Source: Candidatus Thioglobus vulcanius (GTDB lineage: Bacteria; Pseudomonadota; Gammaproteobacteria; PS1; Pseudothioglobaceae). From it: a stretch of 20,965 nt of DNA. The translations under genes were made by a program, and so were the position numbers. Below the pieces are notes generated by a model, which was given only the letters and a program-made list of their open reading frames with translations, was not told the origin of the DNA and did no database searches. Each line of letters begins with the position of its first letter. Position 1 is the stretch's first letter. The DNA lies in contig CAJVCJ010000074.1 in assembly GCA_910595855.1 (NCBI GenBank), positions 1 through 20,965 on the forward strand, read 5' to 3'. Shown here piece by piece: positions 6,167-13,964 of this stretch.

Positions 6167-7351
6167 GTGAAACATTATGATGTAATTATTATTGGCGCTG
6201 GCGCAGCAGGCTTAATGTGTGCTGCTCATGCATCTAAGCGTGGGCGCAGTGTGATTGTTTTGGATAAAGCTAGCAAGGCGGGAAAAAAGATTTTAATTTC
6301 AGGTGGTGGGCGTTGTAATTTCACCAACTTATATATTGAGCCAGAAGCATTCATTTCTAACAATCCGCATTTTTGTAAATCAGCTTTATCGCGCTACACT
6401 CAATGGGATTTTATTGCCTTGCTTGAATCGCACCAATTAAGCTGGACTGAAAAAACACTGGGCCAGTTGTTTTGCGATCAAAAATCTAACGCCGTTGTTG
6501 ATGTGCTTTTGAGCGAGTGTGCAGATGTCGATATAACCTTAAATACAGATGTCAATAAAATCGAGTTTGAAGATCGATATCTTGTTAGTACTAATCAAGG
6601 TGATTTTCAAGCTGAATCGCTGGTTGTTGCTACCGGTGGGCCGAGTATTCCTAAAATGGGCGCAACAGATTTTGGTCTGCAAATAGCTAAACAATTTGGA
6701 CACAAGTCTATCGTCTTTAGGCCTGCCTTGGTGCCGTTTACCTTTTCCCAACAAGATATCGGTCGTTATTTTAAAGATTTATCTGGATTGTCGCTTGAGG
6801 TAAATATCAGTTGCAATAATCAAAGTTTTAAAGAGATGGCACTCATTACTCATCGAGGTATTAGCGGCCCGGCTGTATTGCAAATATCCTCTTATTGGCG
6901 CAAGGGTAATCCAATTGAAATTGATTTGTTACCGGGTATTGATGCTGTAGAGTTGTTACTTTCTGCGCAACAAAATCGCGGCACTACTAACCTTAAAAAT
7001 ATTTTAAATGAGCATTTTTCAAAACGATTAGCACATCGATTAGCGCAGGTACTCATGCCAGTGGATCTTAGTGAAAAAGCGTTGGGTGACATTAATCAAT
7101 CAGATCTCAAGTCATTTGCACAAATCTTAAACAATTGGGCGTTAACACCGAGTGGCACTGAAGGTATGCGTGTGGCTGAAGTTTGCACCGGTGGTGTTGA
7201 TACTAATGCACTATCATCCAAAACCATGCAGTCTAACAAGCAATCTGGCTTATATTTCATCGGTGAAACCGTCGATGTGACTGGCTGGCTGGGTGGCTAC
7301 AATTTCCAATGGGCTTGGTCATCTGCTTGGGCAGCCGGGCAAGCTGTTTGA
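6167..7351 (+). CDS. NAD(P)/FAD-dependent oxidoreductase, BaiN/YhiN (HI0933) family
   Basis: The 394-residue flavoprotein belongs to the HI0933/YhiN family. It has the FAD dinucleotide motif IIIGAGAAGL (residues 7-16), the family signature GKKILISGGGRCNFTN (about 39-54), ATGGPSIPKMG in the middle and the late LYFIGETVDVTGWLGGYNFQWAWSSG-type FAD-binding end (here ending SSAW). Substrates of most members are unknown; BaiN from gut bacteria acts in bile-acid reduction, which is not a guide here. The start is GTG at 6167 with no visible ribosome-binding site, 21 bases after the previous stop. It may still be part of the upstream operon. Confidence 0.93.
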   Translation: MKHYDVIIIGAGAAGLMCAAHASKRGRSVIVLDKASKAGKKILISGGGRCNFTNLYIEPEAFISNNPHFCKSALSRYTQWDFIALLESHQLSWTEKTLGQLFCDQKSNAVVDVLLSECADVDITLNTDVNKIEFEDRYLVSTNQGDFQAESLVVATGGPSIPKMGATDFGLQIAKQFGHKSIVFRPALVPFTFSQQDIGRYFKDLSGLSLEVNISCNNQSFKEMALITHRGISGPAVLQISSYWRKGNPIEIDLLPGIDAVELLLSAQQNRGTTNLKNILNEHFSKRLAHRLAQVLMPVDLSEKALGDINQSDLKSFAQILNNWALTPSGTEGMRVAEVCTGGVDTNALSSKTMQSNKQSGLYFIGETVDVTGWLGGYNFQWAWSSAWAAGQAV

Positions 7352-7354
7352 GAA

Positions 7355-7384
7355 TTGTTTTTTTTTGCATAATAGGCGTATTAT
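7355..7384 (+). promoter_or_regulatory. Possible promoter for the DUF4395 gene
   Basis: TTGTTT (7355-7360) and TATTAT (7379-7384) are separated by 18 bases, about 30 bases before the ATG. The surroundings are AT-rich, so chance matches are likely. Confidence 0.3.
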
Positions 7385-7413
7385 TGAACGCATTGAAGAT
7401 TACAAAATAACGT

Positions 7414-8034
7414 ATGTTTGCATTTGGTGAGAAAGTAGAAGGCTATGATGGGCTCATGTTTAATGAGCGCGAGGTAAGGGCAGCAGCAGGCATTGTCTTT
7501 TTGTTTGCTTTTATGGCATTTATGAACGGTTTTTTAACTGGTAATAATGAGCCAACCAAACTCATGGTGTCAGTATTCCTATTTGACTTTTTTATAAGAA
7601 TCTTTATCAATCCAAAGTATGCGCCTTCGATGGTTGTTGGTCGTTGGGCGGTCAATAATCAAAAGCCCGAATATACAGATGCTGCGCCAAAAAGATGGGC
7701 TTGGTCATTTGGCTTTATTTTGGCAGTAACCATGTTTTATTTGGTAGTCTTAAATGACATGCGCGGCCCAATTAATATTTTAACTTGCGCACTATGTTTG
7801 GGTTTGCTGTTTTTTGAGGCGGTATTTGGTATCTGTGCAGGATGCAAGATTTACAATTTGGTTCATGATGAAAAAGTTAAGCATTGCCCAGGTGGCGTGT
7901 GTGATTTAACGAGAACTAAAGATCAGATTCAAGTGTTAAATTTAACCCAAAAAATTATATTTTCCTTTTCCCTGCTAACATTGTTTTATGTAGCATTTGG
8001 CGATATAATTAATTTTTTAATTGTTGGAAAGTGA
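7414..8034 (+). CDS. DUF4395 integral membrane protein with paired cysteines
   Basis: The 206-residue protein has about five membrane segments (near 23-43, 49-65, 96-114, 119-140 and 180-204). It carries the DUF4395 signature: NEREVRAAAG near the start, the NPKYAPS/GRW loop, the YTDAAPKRWAWS segment and FGICAGCKIY. Two cysteine pairs flank the fourth helix: CAGC (141-144) and CPGGVC (158-163). The function of DUF4395 is not established; members are often seen near thioredoxin-like or sulfur-handling genes. The pairs could bind metal or shuttle disulfides, which is inference. The protein is longer than many family members because of the C-terminal extension and last helix. The following small gene begins one base after its stop. 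Confidence 0.85.
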   Translation: MFAFGEKVEGYDGLMFNEREVRAAAGIVFLFAFMAFMNGFLTGNNEPTKLMVSVFLFDFFIRIFINPKYAPSMVVGRWAVNNQKPEYTDAAPKRWAWSFGFILAVTMFYLVVLNDMRGPINILTCALCLGLLFFEAVFGICAGCKIYNLVHDEKVKHCPGGVCDLTRTKDQIQVLNLTQKIIFSFSLLTLFYVAFGDIINFLIVGK

Positions 8035-8035
8035 T

Positions 8036-8272
8036 ATGAAGAGTATTAGGTATGTATTGGCTATCTCTTGGACATTGATCGCATTAGGCGCTATTGCTGT
8101 TTTTGGTTTGAGCGATGATGATAAAGATATTAAAGCGCCAGATGTGATTAAAAAGACAGCAGAAGAGTGTGAAATTCCGGCTTTTGCTAAAGCTATTGGT
8201 CATGAGGATTTGTGGTTGAAGCACAACGGTTGTCCACCAAGGGAAATCGAGCAAAAATCGGATGAAAAATAG
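8036..8272 (+). CDS. Small membrane-anchored protein with two cysteines, unknown
   Basis: The ATG at 8036-8038 is chosen over an upstream TTG at 8021 because GGAAAG, a good ribosome-binding site, sits just before it inside the end of the DUF4395 gene. The 78 residues begin with MKSIR and one hydrophobic segment (about 6-25), an N-terminal anchor or uncleaved signal. A charged domain follows with Cys45 (EECEIP) and Cys66 (NGCPP), which is likely outside the cytoplasmic membrane and could form a disulfide. No family is recognised. Its one-base spacing from the DUF4395 gene implies co-translation, and both proteins carry cysteines near the membrane. A strong terminator follows, making it the last gene of the operon. 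Confidence 0.8.
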   Translation: MKSIRYVLAISWTLIALGAIAVFGLSDDDKDIKAPDVIKKTAEECEIPAFAKAIGHEDLWLKHNGCPPREIEQKSDEK

Positions 8273-8331
8273 TCATTGTTAACATTTGCCAATTTTTTGG
8301 TTTGGTAAATTTTCAAGGCTGATTTAACGAT

Positions 8332-8368
8332 AAAAACCCCTTTAAAGCAGTGCTTTAAAGGGGTTTTT
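8332..8368. terminator. Strong bidirectional terminator
   Basis: A 17-bp perfect stem (8332-8348 with 8352-8368) with a three-base loop has four C:G pairs in its middle and runs of A at the left end and T at the right. It lies between convergent genes ending at 8272 (plus) and 8409 (minus) and can serve both. The rest of the 136-base gap shows nothing else clear. Confidence 0.95.
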
Positions 8369-8408
8369 ATTTGTTTTTAAGGGGCTATACTTAAAATTTC
8401 ATAAATCT

Positions 8409-8990
8409 TTAAATGATTGCGCATGCTTCATCAAAGCTTAGGCGAGGACTTCTTGGGAAAATTTTGCTATCGTCACCATGCCCGATGCAACAAAGAAAGA
8501 TAGATTTTGTTTTTCCATCAGGGGAGAATTCTTGATCCAGTGTTTCATTGTTAAAGCCACCCATTGGGCCGCAATCTAATCCAATTGAACGAGCCGCCAT
8601 CATAAAGTAGGCACCTTGCAAAGTTGCATTCATTGCGCCAACCGCTTTAATTTTGTCAGGCTTGCCTTCATACCAGCTCTTGGCATCAGTATGTGGAAAT
8701 AAGTAGGGTAGTTTTTCGTAAAACTCAGTATCGTAGCTAATAATAGCGACGGCTGGCGCACTCATGGCTTTTTCAATATTGCCTTCGTCAAGGTGCGCTT
8801 TAAGCTTCTCTTTAGCTTCAACTGATTTAACAAAGGTAATGCGAGCAGGGCAGGTGTTGGCTGCCGTTGGTGCAAATTTCATTAGTTCATAAATTTGATG
8901 AATTTGCTCATCGGAAATATTGTTATCTAGCCAGCCATTGTGACTTCTAGCGTTAATAAATAAAGTGTCTAAAGCATTCTGATCTAGCAT
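8409..8990 (-). CDS. Nitroreductase family protein, RutE/HadB-like
   Basis: The 193-residue protein fits the RutE-like branch of FMN-dependent nitroreductases (annotated as malonic semialdehyde reductases). Its motifs are FINARSHNGWLDNNISDEQ near the N-terminus, LMKFAPTAANTCPAR, the AVGAMNATLQGAYFMMAARSIGLDCGPMGGF stretch split over about residues 115-150, and the end GHGDDSKIFPRSPRL. Such proteins bind FMN in a homodimer and use NAD(P)H. The rest of the rut pyrimidine pathway is not in view, so the natural substrate is unknown. The ATG at 8990 is preceded by GAAGGA at good spacing, so it is preferred to the TTG at 9005. The gene is divergent from the 142-residue gene, with only 33 bases between them. 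Confidence 0.9.
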   Translation of the reverse strand: MLDQNALDTLFINARSHNGWLDNNISDEQIHQIYELMKFAPTAANTCPARITFVKSVEAKEKLKAHLDEGNIEKAMSAPAVAIISYDTEFYEKLPYLFPHTDAKSWYEGKPDKIKAVGAMNATLQGAYFMMAARSIGLDCGPMGGFNNETLDQEFSPDGKTKSIFLCCIGHGDDSKIFPRSPRLSFDEACAII

Positions 8991-9023
8991 TAAAATATCC
9001 TTCAAATTTAAATAAAAAAAACA

Positions 9024-9452
9024 ATGTTAGATTATATATTTTTTGACTCAAAGCTTTCAGGCAAATTTAAAGACCATTTGACAAAGGTGGGAATAGTGTT
9101 TGAATGCGAAGATGATAAAAGCTTTGGCTCGGTTCAAGGTGAAATTGTCTCAATTTCGGACGAGACCGATGATACTATGTTAGCTGAACTGCAAGATTTG
9201 TACGATACATTGCAAGATGAGCTTGAGCAATTACTAGAGCAGAGTGATGATGGCTTGATGATGAATGCTGCAGGCATGGAAGTTAAGCTTAAAGATGGCT
9301 CAGTGTGCACATTAAGAGTTTCACCTGATGTTGTTACACGAATTCTAACTGTGTTAGAATTTGATGAGTTGCAAGCATTTATAGAAAATATTGCTAGAAG
9401 TGTAGAAGAGCCGGACAGTGGTCATTTCTGCCATAACGTAAACAAGGATTAA
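9024..9452 (+). CDS. Unknown acidic 142-residue protein before SQR-like gene
   Basis: The product is a soluble-looking, acidic protein without signal peptide or membrane helices. It starts MLDYIFFDSKLSGKF. A Glu/Asp/Leu-rich amphipathic helix follows (about residues 52-72, possible coiled coil), then a beta-rich segment (GMEVKLKDGSVCTLRV) and a helical C-terminal region ending with HFCHN. Cysteines at about 28, 95 and 137 are present. I do not recognise the family. Its stop lies two bases before the next start and overlaps that gene's AAGGA ribosome-binding site, so the two are co-transcribed. A partner or chaperone role for the flavoprotein is possible but only inferred from position. Confidence 0.8.
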   Translation: MLDYIFFDSKLSGKFKDHLTKVGIVFECEDDKSFGSVQGEIVSISDETDDTMLAELQDLYDTLQDELEQLLEQSDDGLMMNAAGMEVKLKDGSVCTLRVSPDVVTRILTVLEFDELQAFIENIARSVEEPDSGHFCHNVNKD

Positions 9453-9454
9453 GT

Positions 9455-10582
9455 ATGAAAAAAATTACTATTATTGGCTCAGGTTTTGCTGGGCTAACAG
9501 CGGTTAAAACGCTTCGAAAGAAAGATAAAAACTGTGAGATAACACTTATCTCCCCTAAGGCTGAACTGGTTTATATGCCCAGTTTGATTTGGGTGCCATC
9601 GGGCGCAGCGAGCAAAACAGACATTGTCATCCCTTTGGATAATTTTTTCAAACGCATGAACGTTGTGCATATTGTTAGTGAAGTGACTGGCTTGGAAGAT
9701 AAAGGCAGATCAGTGATAACGCCAATTGGTACTTATAAAAATGATGCGTTAATCATTGCTTCTGGTGGTCGATTTATCAAAAAATTACCTGGTATTGAGC
9801 ATGCTATTACGCCATGTGAAGGGCTTAAAGCGGCTGAGGAAATTCGAGATCGTGTTAAGGCGATGGATGGTGGTGATGTTGCTATTGGATTTTCAGGCAA
9901 CCCTAAAGAGCCGAGCGCTATGCGTGGCGGACCGATGTTTGAATTTTTGTTTGGGCTTGATACCCAGCTCCGCGCGGAAGGTCGTCGTGATAAATTTAAT
10001 CTAACTTTTTTCACTCCTGCAGAAAAGCCGGGTGCTCGTTTGGGTAAAAAAGCGGTCAAAGGCTTATTAGACGAGATGAAAAAACGTAATATTACGACAC
10101 ATCTTGGCCATAAGATGAAAAAATTCGAAGCTGATAAAGTAATAACTGAAGGTGGCGAGTTTGCTGCAGATTTAATTTTATTTATGCCGGGCATGACAGG
10201 TAATACTTGGTTTGATAATACTGATCTTGCGCGCAGTGAAGGTGGACTATTAAAAGCTAATAAATTCTGTGAAGTAGAAGGCACAGACAAGGTTTTTGTT
10301 GCAGGTGATTCGGGCTCTTTCCCTGGGCCAGAATGGATGCCAAAACAAGCACATATGGCCGATCTTCAGGCTGAGGCTGCTGCTAAAAATGCATTAGATC
10401 GTCTTGATGATAATGACTCTAGCCACACTTTTAAAATTGAACTAATGTGTATTGTTGATTCAAACAACAAAGGTATGTATGTTTCTCGTACCCTTAAGGG
10501 TGGGCTAATGTTGCCAAATTGTCGATTGATGCATCTAGCTAAAAAGGTGTTTGGCTGGTGGTATTTGCGTCAATACAGATAA
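9455..10582 (+). CDS. Sulfide:quinone oxidoreductase-like FAD flavoprotein
   Basis: The 375-residue protein has the two-dinucleotide-binding-domain layout of the SQR/flavocytochrome c sulfide dehydrogenase group. Motifs are IIGSGFAGL (residues 6-14), LVYMPSLIWVPSG (38-50), IIASGGR (100-106), FVAGDSGSFPGPEWMPKQA (281-299), and a C-terminal amphipathic end, LAKKVFGWWYLRQYR, like the membrane-contacting tail of SQRs. Cysteines are at 27, 121, 272, 332 and 356. In canonical SQR a catalytic cysteine sits where this protein has SAMRGGPMFEF (154-164), so that residue appears to be Met156 or absent. It may thus use another substrate or be a divergent SQR type. An NADH:quinone reductase role is an alternative. 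It could feed persulfide to the dioxygenase encoded upstream, but that is inference. Confidence 0.82.
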   Translation: MKKITIIGSGFAGLTAVKTLRKKDKNCEITLISPKAELVYMPSLIWVPSGAASKTDIVIPLDNFFKRMNVVHIVSEVTGLEDKGRSVITPIGTYKNDALIIASGGRFIKKLPGIEHAITPCEGLKAAEEIRDRVKAMDGGDVAIGFSGNPKEPSAMRGGPMFEFLFGLDTQLRAEGRRDKFNLTFFTPAEKPGARLGKKAVKGLLDEMKKRNITTHLGHKMKKFEADKVITEGGEFAADLILFMPGMTGNTWFDNTDLARSEGGLLKANKFCEVEGTDKVFVAGDSGSFPGPEWMPKQAHMADLQAEAAAKNALDRLDDNDSSHTFKIELMCIVDSNNKGMYVSRTLKGGLMLPNCRLMHLAKKVFGWWYLRQYR

Positions 10583-10627
10583 AGTAAACTCAAGTTCGAG
10601 CTTGAATATTTGATAAGAGGGTGGGGT

Positions 10628-10966
10628 ATGAGCGATTGTTTGTTTTGTAAAATTATTGCAGGTGAAATTCCTTCTAATAAAATTTTTGAAGATGAAGATG
10701 TTTACGCTTTTCATGATATTGGTGCACAAGCGCCACACCATTTTTTAGTGGTTCCTAAGCGGCACATTGCCACTTTAAACGATGCTGATGATGCAGCTTT
10801 AGTGGGCAAGCTAACACTAACAGCCAGCAAGATTGCCAAGACAATTGGCTTTGCTAAAGATGGTTATCGTGTGGTGATGAATTGCAATGAAGATGGTGGT
10901 CAAACGGTGTATCACATTCATTTGCATTGTCTTGGCGGGCGCTCTCTTTCCTGGCCGCCAGGCTAG
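10628..10966 (+). CDS. HIT family hydrolase (HINT-like)
   Basis: The 112-residue protein is a histidine-triad nucleotide-binding protein of the HINT branch. It has the Cys4-x-x-Cys7 pair at the N-terminus, HHFLVVPKRHI (37-47), NCNEDGGQTVYHIHLH with the triad His96, His98 and His100, and the end GGRSLSWPPG. HINT proteins hydrolyse nucleoside phosphoramidates such as adenylated lysine or lysyl-AMP. The ATG at 10628 follows a purine-rich AAGAGGGTGGGG and is preferred to the TTG at 10610. It lies 45 bases after the SQR-like gene, and a 110-base gap separates it from gcvP. Confidence 0.95.
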   Translation: MSDCLFCKIIAGEIPSNKIFEDEDVYAFHDIGAQAPHHFLVVPKRHIATLNDADDAALVGKLTLTASKIAKTIGFAKDGYRVVMNCNEDGGQTVYHIHLHCLGGRSLSWPPG

Positions 10967-11076
10967 GTTTTGCGCTTGTCTGCAAAGCCTTGTTTTTTAT
11001 AACAACATCTATCAATAAATTCACTCATAAATAAGATAAAATCTCTAGCTGAAATTTATTTAATTGTAATTGATCC

Positions 11077-13875
11077 ATGAGTAACGAATTCCTAGACAGA
11101 CATATCGGTCCAAGCGCCGAAGATATCACTTCAATGTTAGACGCAATCAACTGTAAAACAGTTGATGAGGTAATTTCAAAAACCGTTCCAAATGCTATTT
11201 TATTTGGCAATCGTATGGAAGTTGATGAAGGCTTAACTGAACGCGATAGTCTTGAGCTTGCCACAAAGCTTGCGAGCGATAACGTATTAGCGATGAACTT
11301 CATTGGTCAGGGATATTACGGTACTTTGATGCCGACAGTTATTCAGCGTAATATTTTAGAAAATCCTGGTTGGTATACGGCTTACACACCTTATCAGGCT
11401 GAAATTTCTCAAGGTCGTTTGGAAATGTTATTGAACTTCCAGCAAATGATTATTGACCTTACTGGCATGGATATTTCCAATGCATCGCTATTGGATGAGC
11501 CAACTGCATGTGCTGAAGCCATGATGATGGCAAAACGTGCTAATCGTAAAAATAAATCTAACAAATTTTTGATCGATAGTAATACCAATATACAAACCAT
11601 TACTATCTTACAAACTCGTGCTAAGCCACTTGGTATTGAACTGGTAGTTGAAGATATTCAAAATAACGACTTTAGTGATTGTTTTGCTGCATTATTGCAA
11701 TCGCCTGGTGCTAATGGCGAAGTTCGCGATTTAACGAGTGATATCGCTAAAGCTAAAGATAATGGTGTATTGACCATTGTTGCTTGTGATGTATTGGCCT
11801 TAGCACTCATTAAAACACCAGCTGAAATGGGCGCTGATATTGCTGTGGGAAATTCGCAACGCTTTGGTGTACCAATGGGATTTGGCGGTCCTCACGCAGC
11901 TTATTTAGCGACGCGTGATGAATTTAAACGTATGGTTCCAGGACGTATTATTGGCGTTTCACAAGATGTACTCGGTAATCCAGCAATGCGCATGTCTCTG
12001 CAAACACGTGAGCAGCACATTCGTCGCGATAAGGCCACTAGTAATATTTGTACAGCGCAAGTTTTATTGGCAGTATTAGCAGCAGCTTATGGCGTTTATC
12101 ATGGTGCAGCTGGGCTTAAGAAAATTGCAAGCAAGGTACACGCTAAAGCGAGCAACTTAGCAGCAAGTTTGAGTGTAGCTGGTTTTGAGTTAGCAGCAAC
12201 ACAATTTTTTGACACAATTACAATTAAGACAGATAAGGCTCAAGATTTATTTACTAGTGCTCAAAAAATGGGTATCAATATTCGTCTATTAAATGATACG
12301 CAGCTGAGTATGTCAGTAGACGAAACTACTACTGAAGCTCAATTATTGGCGTTATTATCGGTATTTTCAATTGATAAATTACTAGAATCAGACGCAGCGT
12401 TATCTGTTGACATGATGCGTACCACAGAGTATTTAACCCATCCTGTATTCAGTTTGTATCATTCAGAGACTGAAATGATGCGTTATTTAAAGCGTTTAGA
12501 AAACAAGGATATCGCGCTAAATCATTCTATGATTGCATTAGGCTCATGCACGATGAAGTTGAATGCTGCTACGCAGATGTACCCGATTAGCTTGCCAGGG
12601 TTTTCAAAATTACACCCTTATGCACCTGAAGATCAAACACAAGGTTATCAGCAATTATTTAAAGATCTGGAGCATGCATTATGTGAGGTAACTGGCTATG
12701 ATGCAGTATCTTTACAGCCTAATGCAGGCTCTCAAGGTGAATTTGCAGGTTTGTTGGCGATTCATTCTTATCATCAGTCACGTGGCGATCATGATCGTAA
12801 TATCTGTTTAATTCCTTCGTCTGCACATGGTACCAATCCTGCTAGTGCAGTAATGGCTGGTATGAAAGTGGTGATCGTTAAGTGTGATGAAGCTGGTAAT
12901 ATCGATATTAACGATCTTAAGACCAAGGTAGAAAAACATCAAGATAAGCTTGCAGCTATCATGGTGACTTACCCATCAACTCACGGTGTATTTGAAGTTG
13001 AAATTAAAAATATTTGTGACATTATTCACAATGCTGGCGGCCAAGTTTATTTAGATGGTGCCAATCTAAATGCTATGGTTGGTATTACTCGCATGGGTGA
13101 ATTCGGCGCAGATGTATCTCATATTAATTTACATAAAACCTTTGCCATTCCACATGGTGGTGGCGGTCCAGGCATGGGTCCAATTGGTGTAAAGTCACAT
13201 TTGGCACCATTTTTACCAGGTGATCCATTAGATAAAGATTCAAATGCAGTATCTGCTGCTATGTATGGTTCTGCTTCAATTTTGCCAATCTCTTGGTCGT
13301 ATATTAAGCTATTAGGAAAGTATGGCATGCAGCGTTCAACTGAGGTTGCTATTGTTAGTGCTAACTATATCGCAGATGCGTTGAAAGATAGCTTCCCGAT
13401 TCTTTATCGTGGCGATCAAGGTATGGTTGCTCATGAATGTATTATTGATATTCGCCCCCTAAAAGCTCAAAGTGATATTTCTGAAGAAGATATTGCTAAG
13501 CGTCTAATGGACTACGGCTTTCACTCACCAACCATGAGTTTTCCAGTGGCAGGTACACTAATGATCGAGCCAACAGAAAGTGAATCAAAACGTGAAATAG
13601 ATCGCTTTATTACAGCCATGATTAGTATTCATGATGAAATTCAAAAAGTCATTTCAGGTGAGTGGGATAAGGATAACAATCCACTAAAAAATGCCCCACA
13701 TACAGCACATGAAATGGCTGGAGAATGGAATTATCCATACACCAGACAAGAGGCGCTGTATCCAGTTCAAACGCTGGTCACTAATAAATACTTTCCGCCA
13801 GTTAAGCGTATTGATAATGTTTATGGTGATCGTAATTTATTCTGTTCTTGTATCACCACAGAAGACTTTGAATAA
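11077..13875 (+). CDS. gcvP: Glycine dehydrogenase (decarboxylating) P-protein
   Basis: The P-protein uses pyridoxal phosphate to decarboxylate glycine and passes the aminomethyl group to lipoyl-GcvH in the glycine cleavage system. The 932-residue single chain holds both halves that are separate GcvPA/GcvPB subunits in many bacteria, and is close to the roughly 957 of E. coli. The N-terminus has FLDRHIGPS. The first half has QRFGVPMGFGGPHAAY, and the second has ALGSCTMKLNA, the GSQGEFAGL and SSAHGTNPASA segments and HKTFAIPHGGGGPGMGP. Lys687 in that motif is the expected PLP Schiff-base lysine. gcvT and gcvH are not nearby, so they are presumably elsewhere. No ribosome-binding site of note is seen, and the 110-base leader is too short for a tandem glycine riboswitch. 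Confidence 0.98.
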   Translation: MSNEFLDRHIGPSAEDITSMLDAINCKTVDEVISKTVPNAILFGNRMEVDEGLTERDSLELATKLASDNVLAMNFIGQGYYGTLMPTVIQRNILENPGWYTAYTPYQAEISQGRLEMLLNFQQMIIDLTGMDISNASLLDEPTACAEAMMMAKRANRKNKSNKFLIDSNTNIQTITILQTRAKPLGIELVVEDIQNNDFSDCFAALLQSPGANGEVRDLTSDIAKAKDNGVLTIVACDVLALALIKTPAEMGADIAVGNSQRFGVPMGFGGPHAAYLATRDEFKRMVPGRIIGVSQDVLGNPAMRMSLQTREQHIRRDKATSNICTAQVLLAVLAAAYGVYHGAAGLKKIASKVHAKASNLAASLSVAGFELAATQFFDTITIKTDKAQDLFTSAQKMGINIRLLNDTQLSMSVDETTTEAQLLALLSVFSIDKLLESDAALSVDMMRTTEYLTHPVFSLYHSETEMMRYLKRLENKDIALNHSMIALGSCTMKLNAATQMYPISLPGFSKLHPYAPEDQTQGYQQLFKDLEHALCEVTGYDAVSLQPNAGSQGEFAGLLAIHSYHQSRGDHDRNICLIPSSAHGTNPASAVMAGMKVVIVKCDEAGNIDINDLKTKVEKHQDKLAAIMVTYPSTHGVFEVEIKNICDIIHNAGGQVYLDGANLNAMVGITRMGEFGADVSHINLHKTFAIPHGGGGPGMGPIGVKSHLAPFLPGDPLDKDSNAVSAAMYGSASILPISWSYIKLLGKYGMQRSTEVAIVSANYIADALKDSFPILYRGDQGMVAHECIIDIRPLKAQSDISEEDIAKRLMDYGFHSPTMSFPVAGTLMIEPTESESKREIDRFITAMISIHDEIQKVISGEWDKDNNPLKNAPHTAHEMAGEWNYPYTRQEALYPVQTLVTNKYFPPVKRIDNVYGDRNLFCSCITTEDFE

Positions 13876-13964
13876 TTTAACTTTATTCATCTAAAACTTG
13901 CATTAAAATAGCTCAAAACTTAAGGTTTTTTATTCTATAAAAAACCGTTATTTCCAGGGGGAAA

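Noticed and set aside
8281..8312. Second hairpin TTTGCCAA/TTGGTAAA after the small anchored protein
   Set aside because: It needs a G:T pair, is short and is not followed by a T-run; the strong terminator at 8332-8368 already explains the gap.
9733..10290. Minus-strand open frame of 185 codons
   Set aside because: It is antisense to the SQR-like gene, serine/proline-rich as expected for a shadow frame, and has no family motifs.
10967..11076. Glycine riboswitch in front of gcvP
   Set aside because: The 110-base leader is too short for the tandem form and lacks the expected conserved core sequence.
13924..13946. Hairpin GGTTTTTTAT/ATAAAAAACC before parC as a terminator
   Set aside because: The 10-bp stem is almost all A:T and is followed by GTTATTTCC, not a T-run. 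It may be chance in AT-rich DNA.
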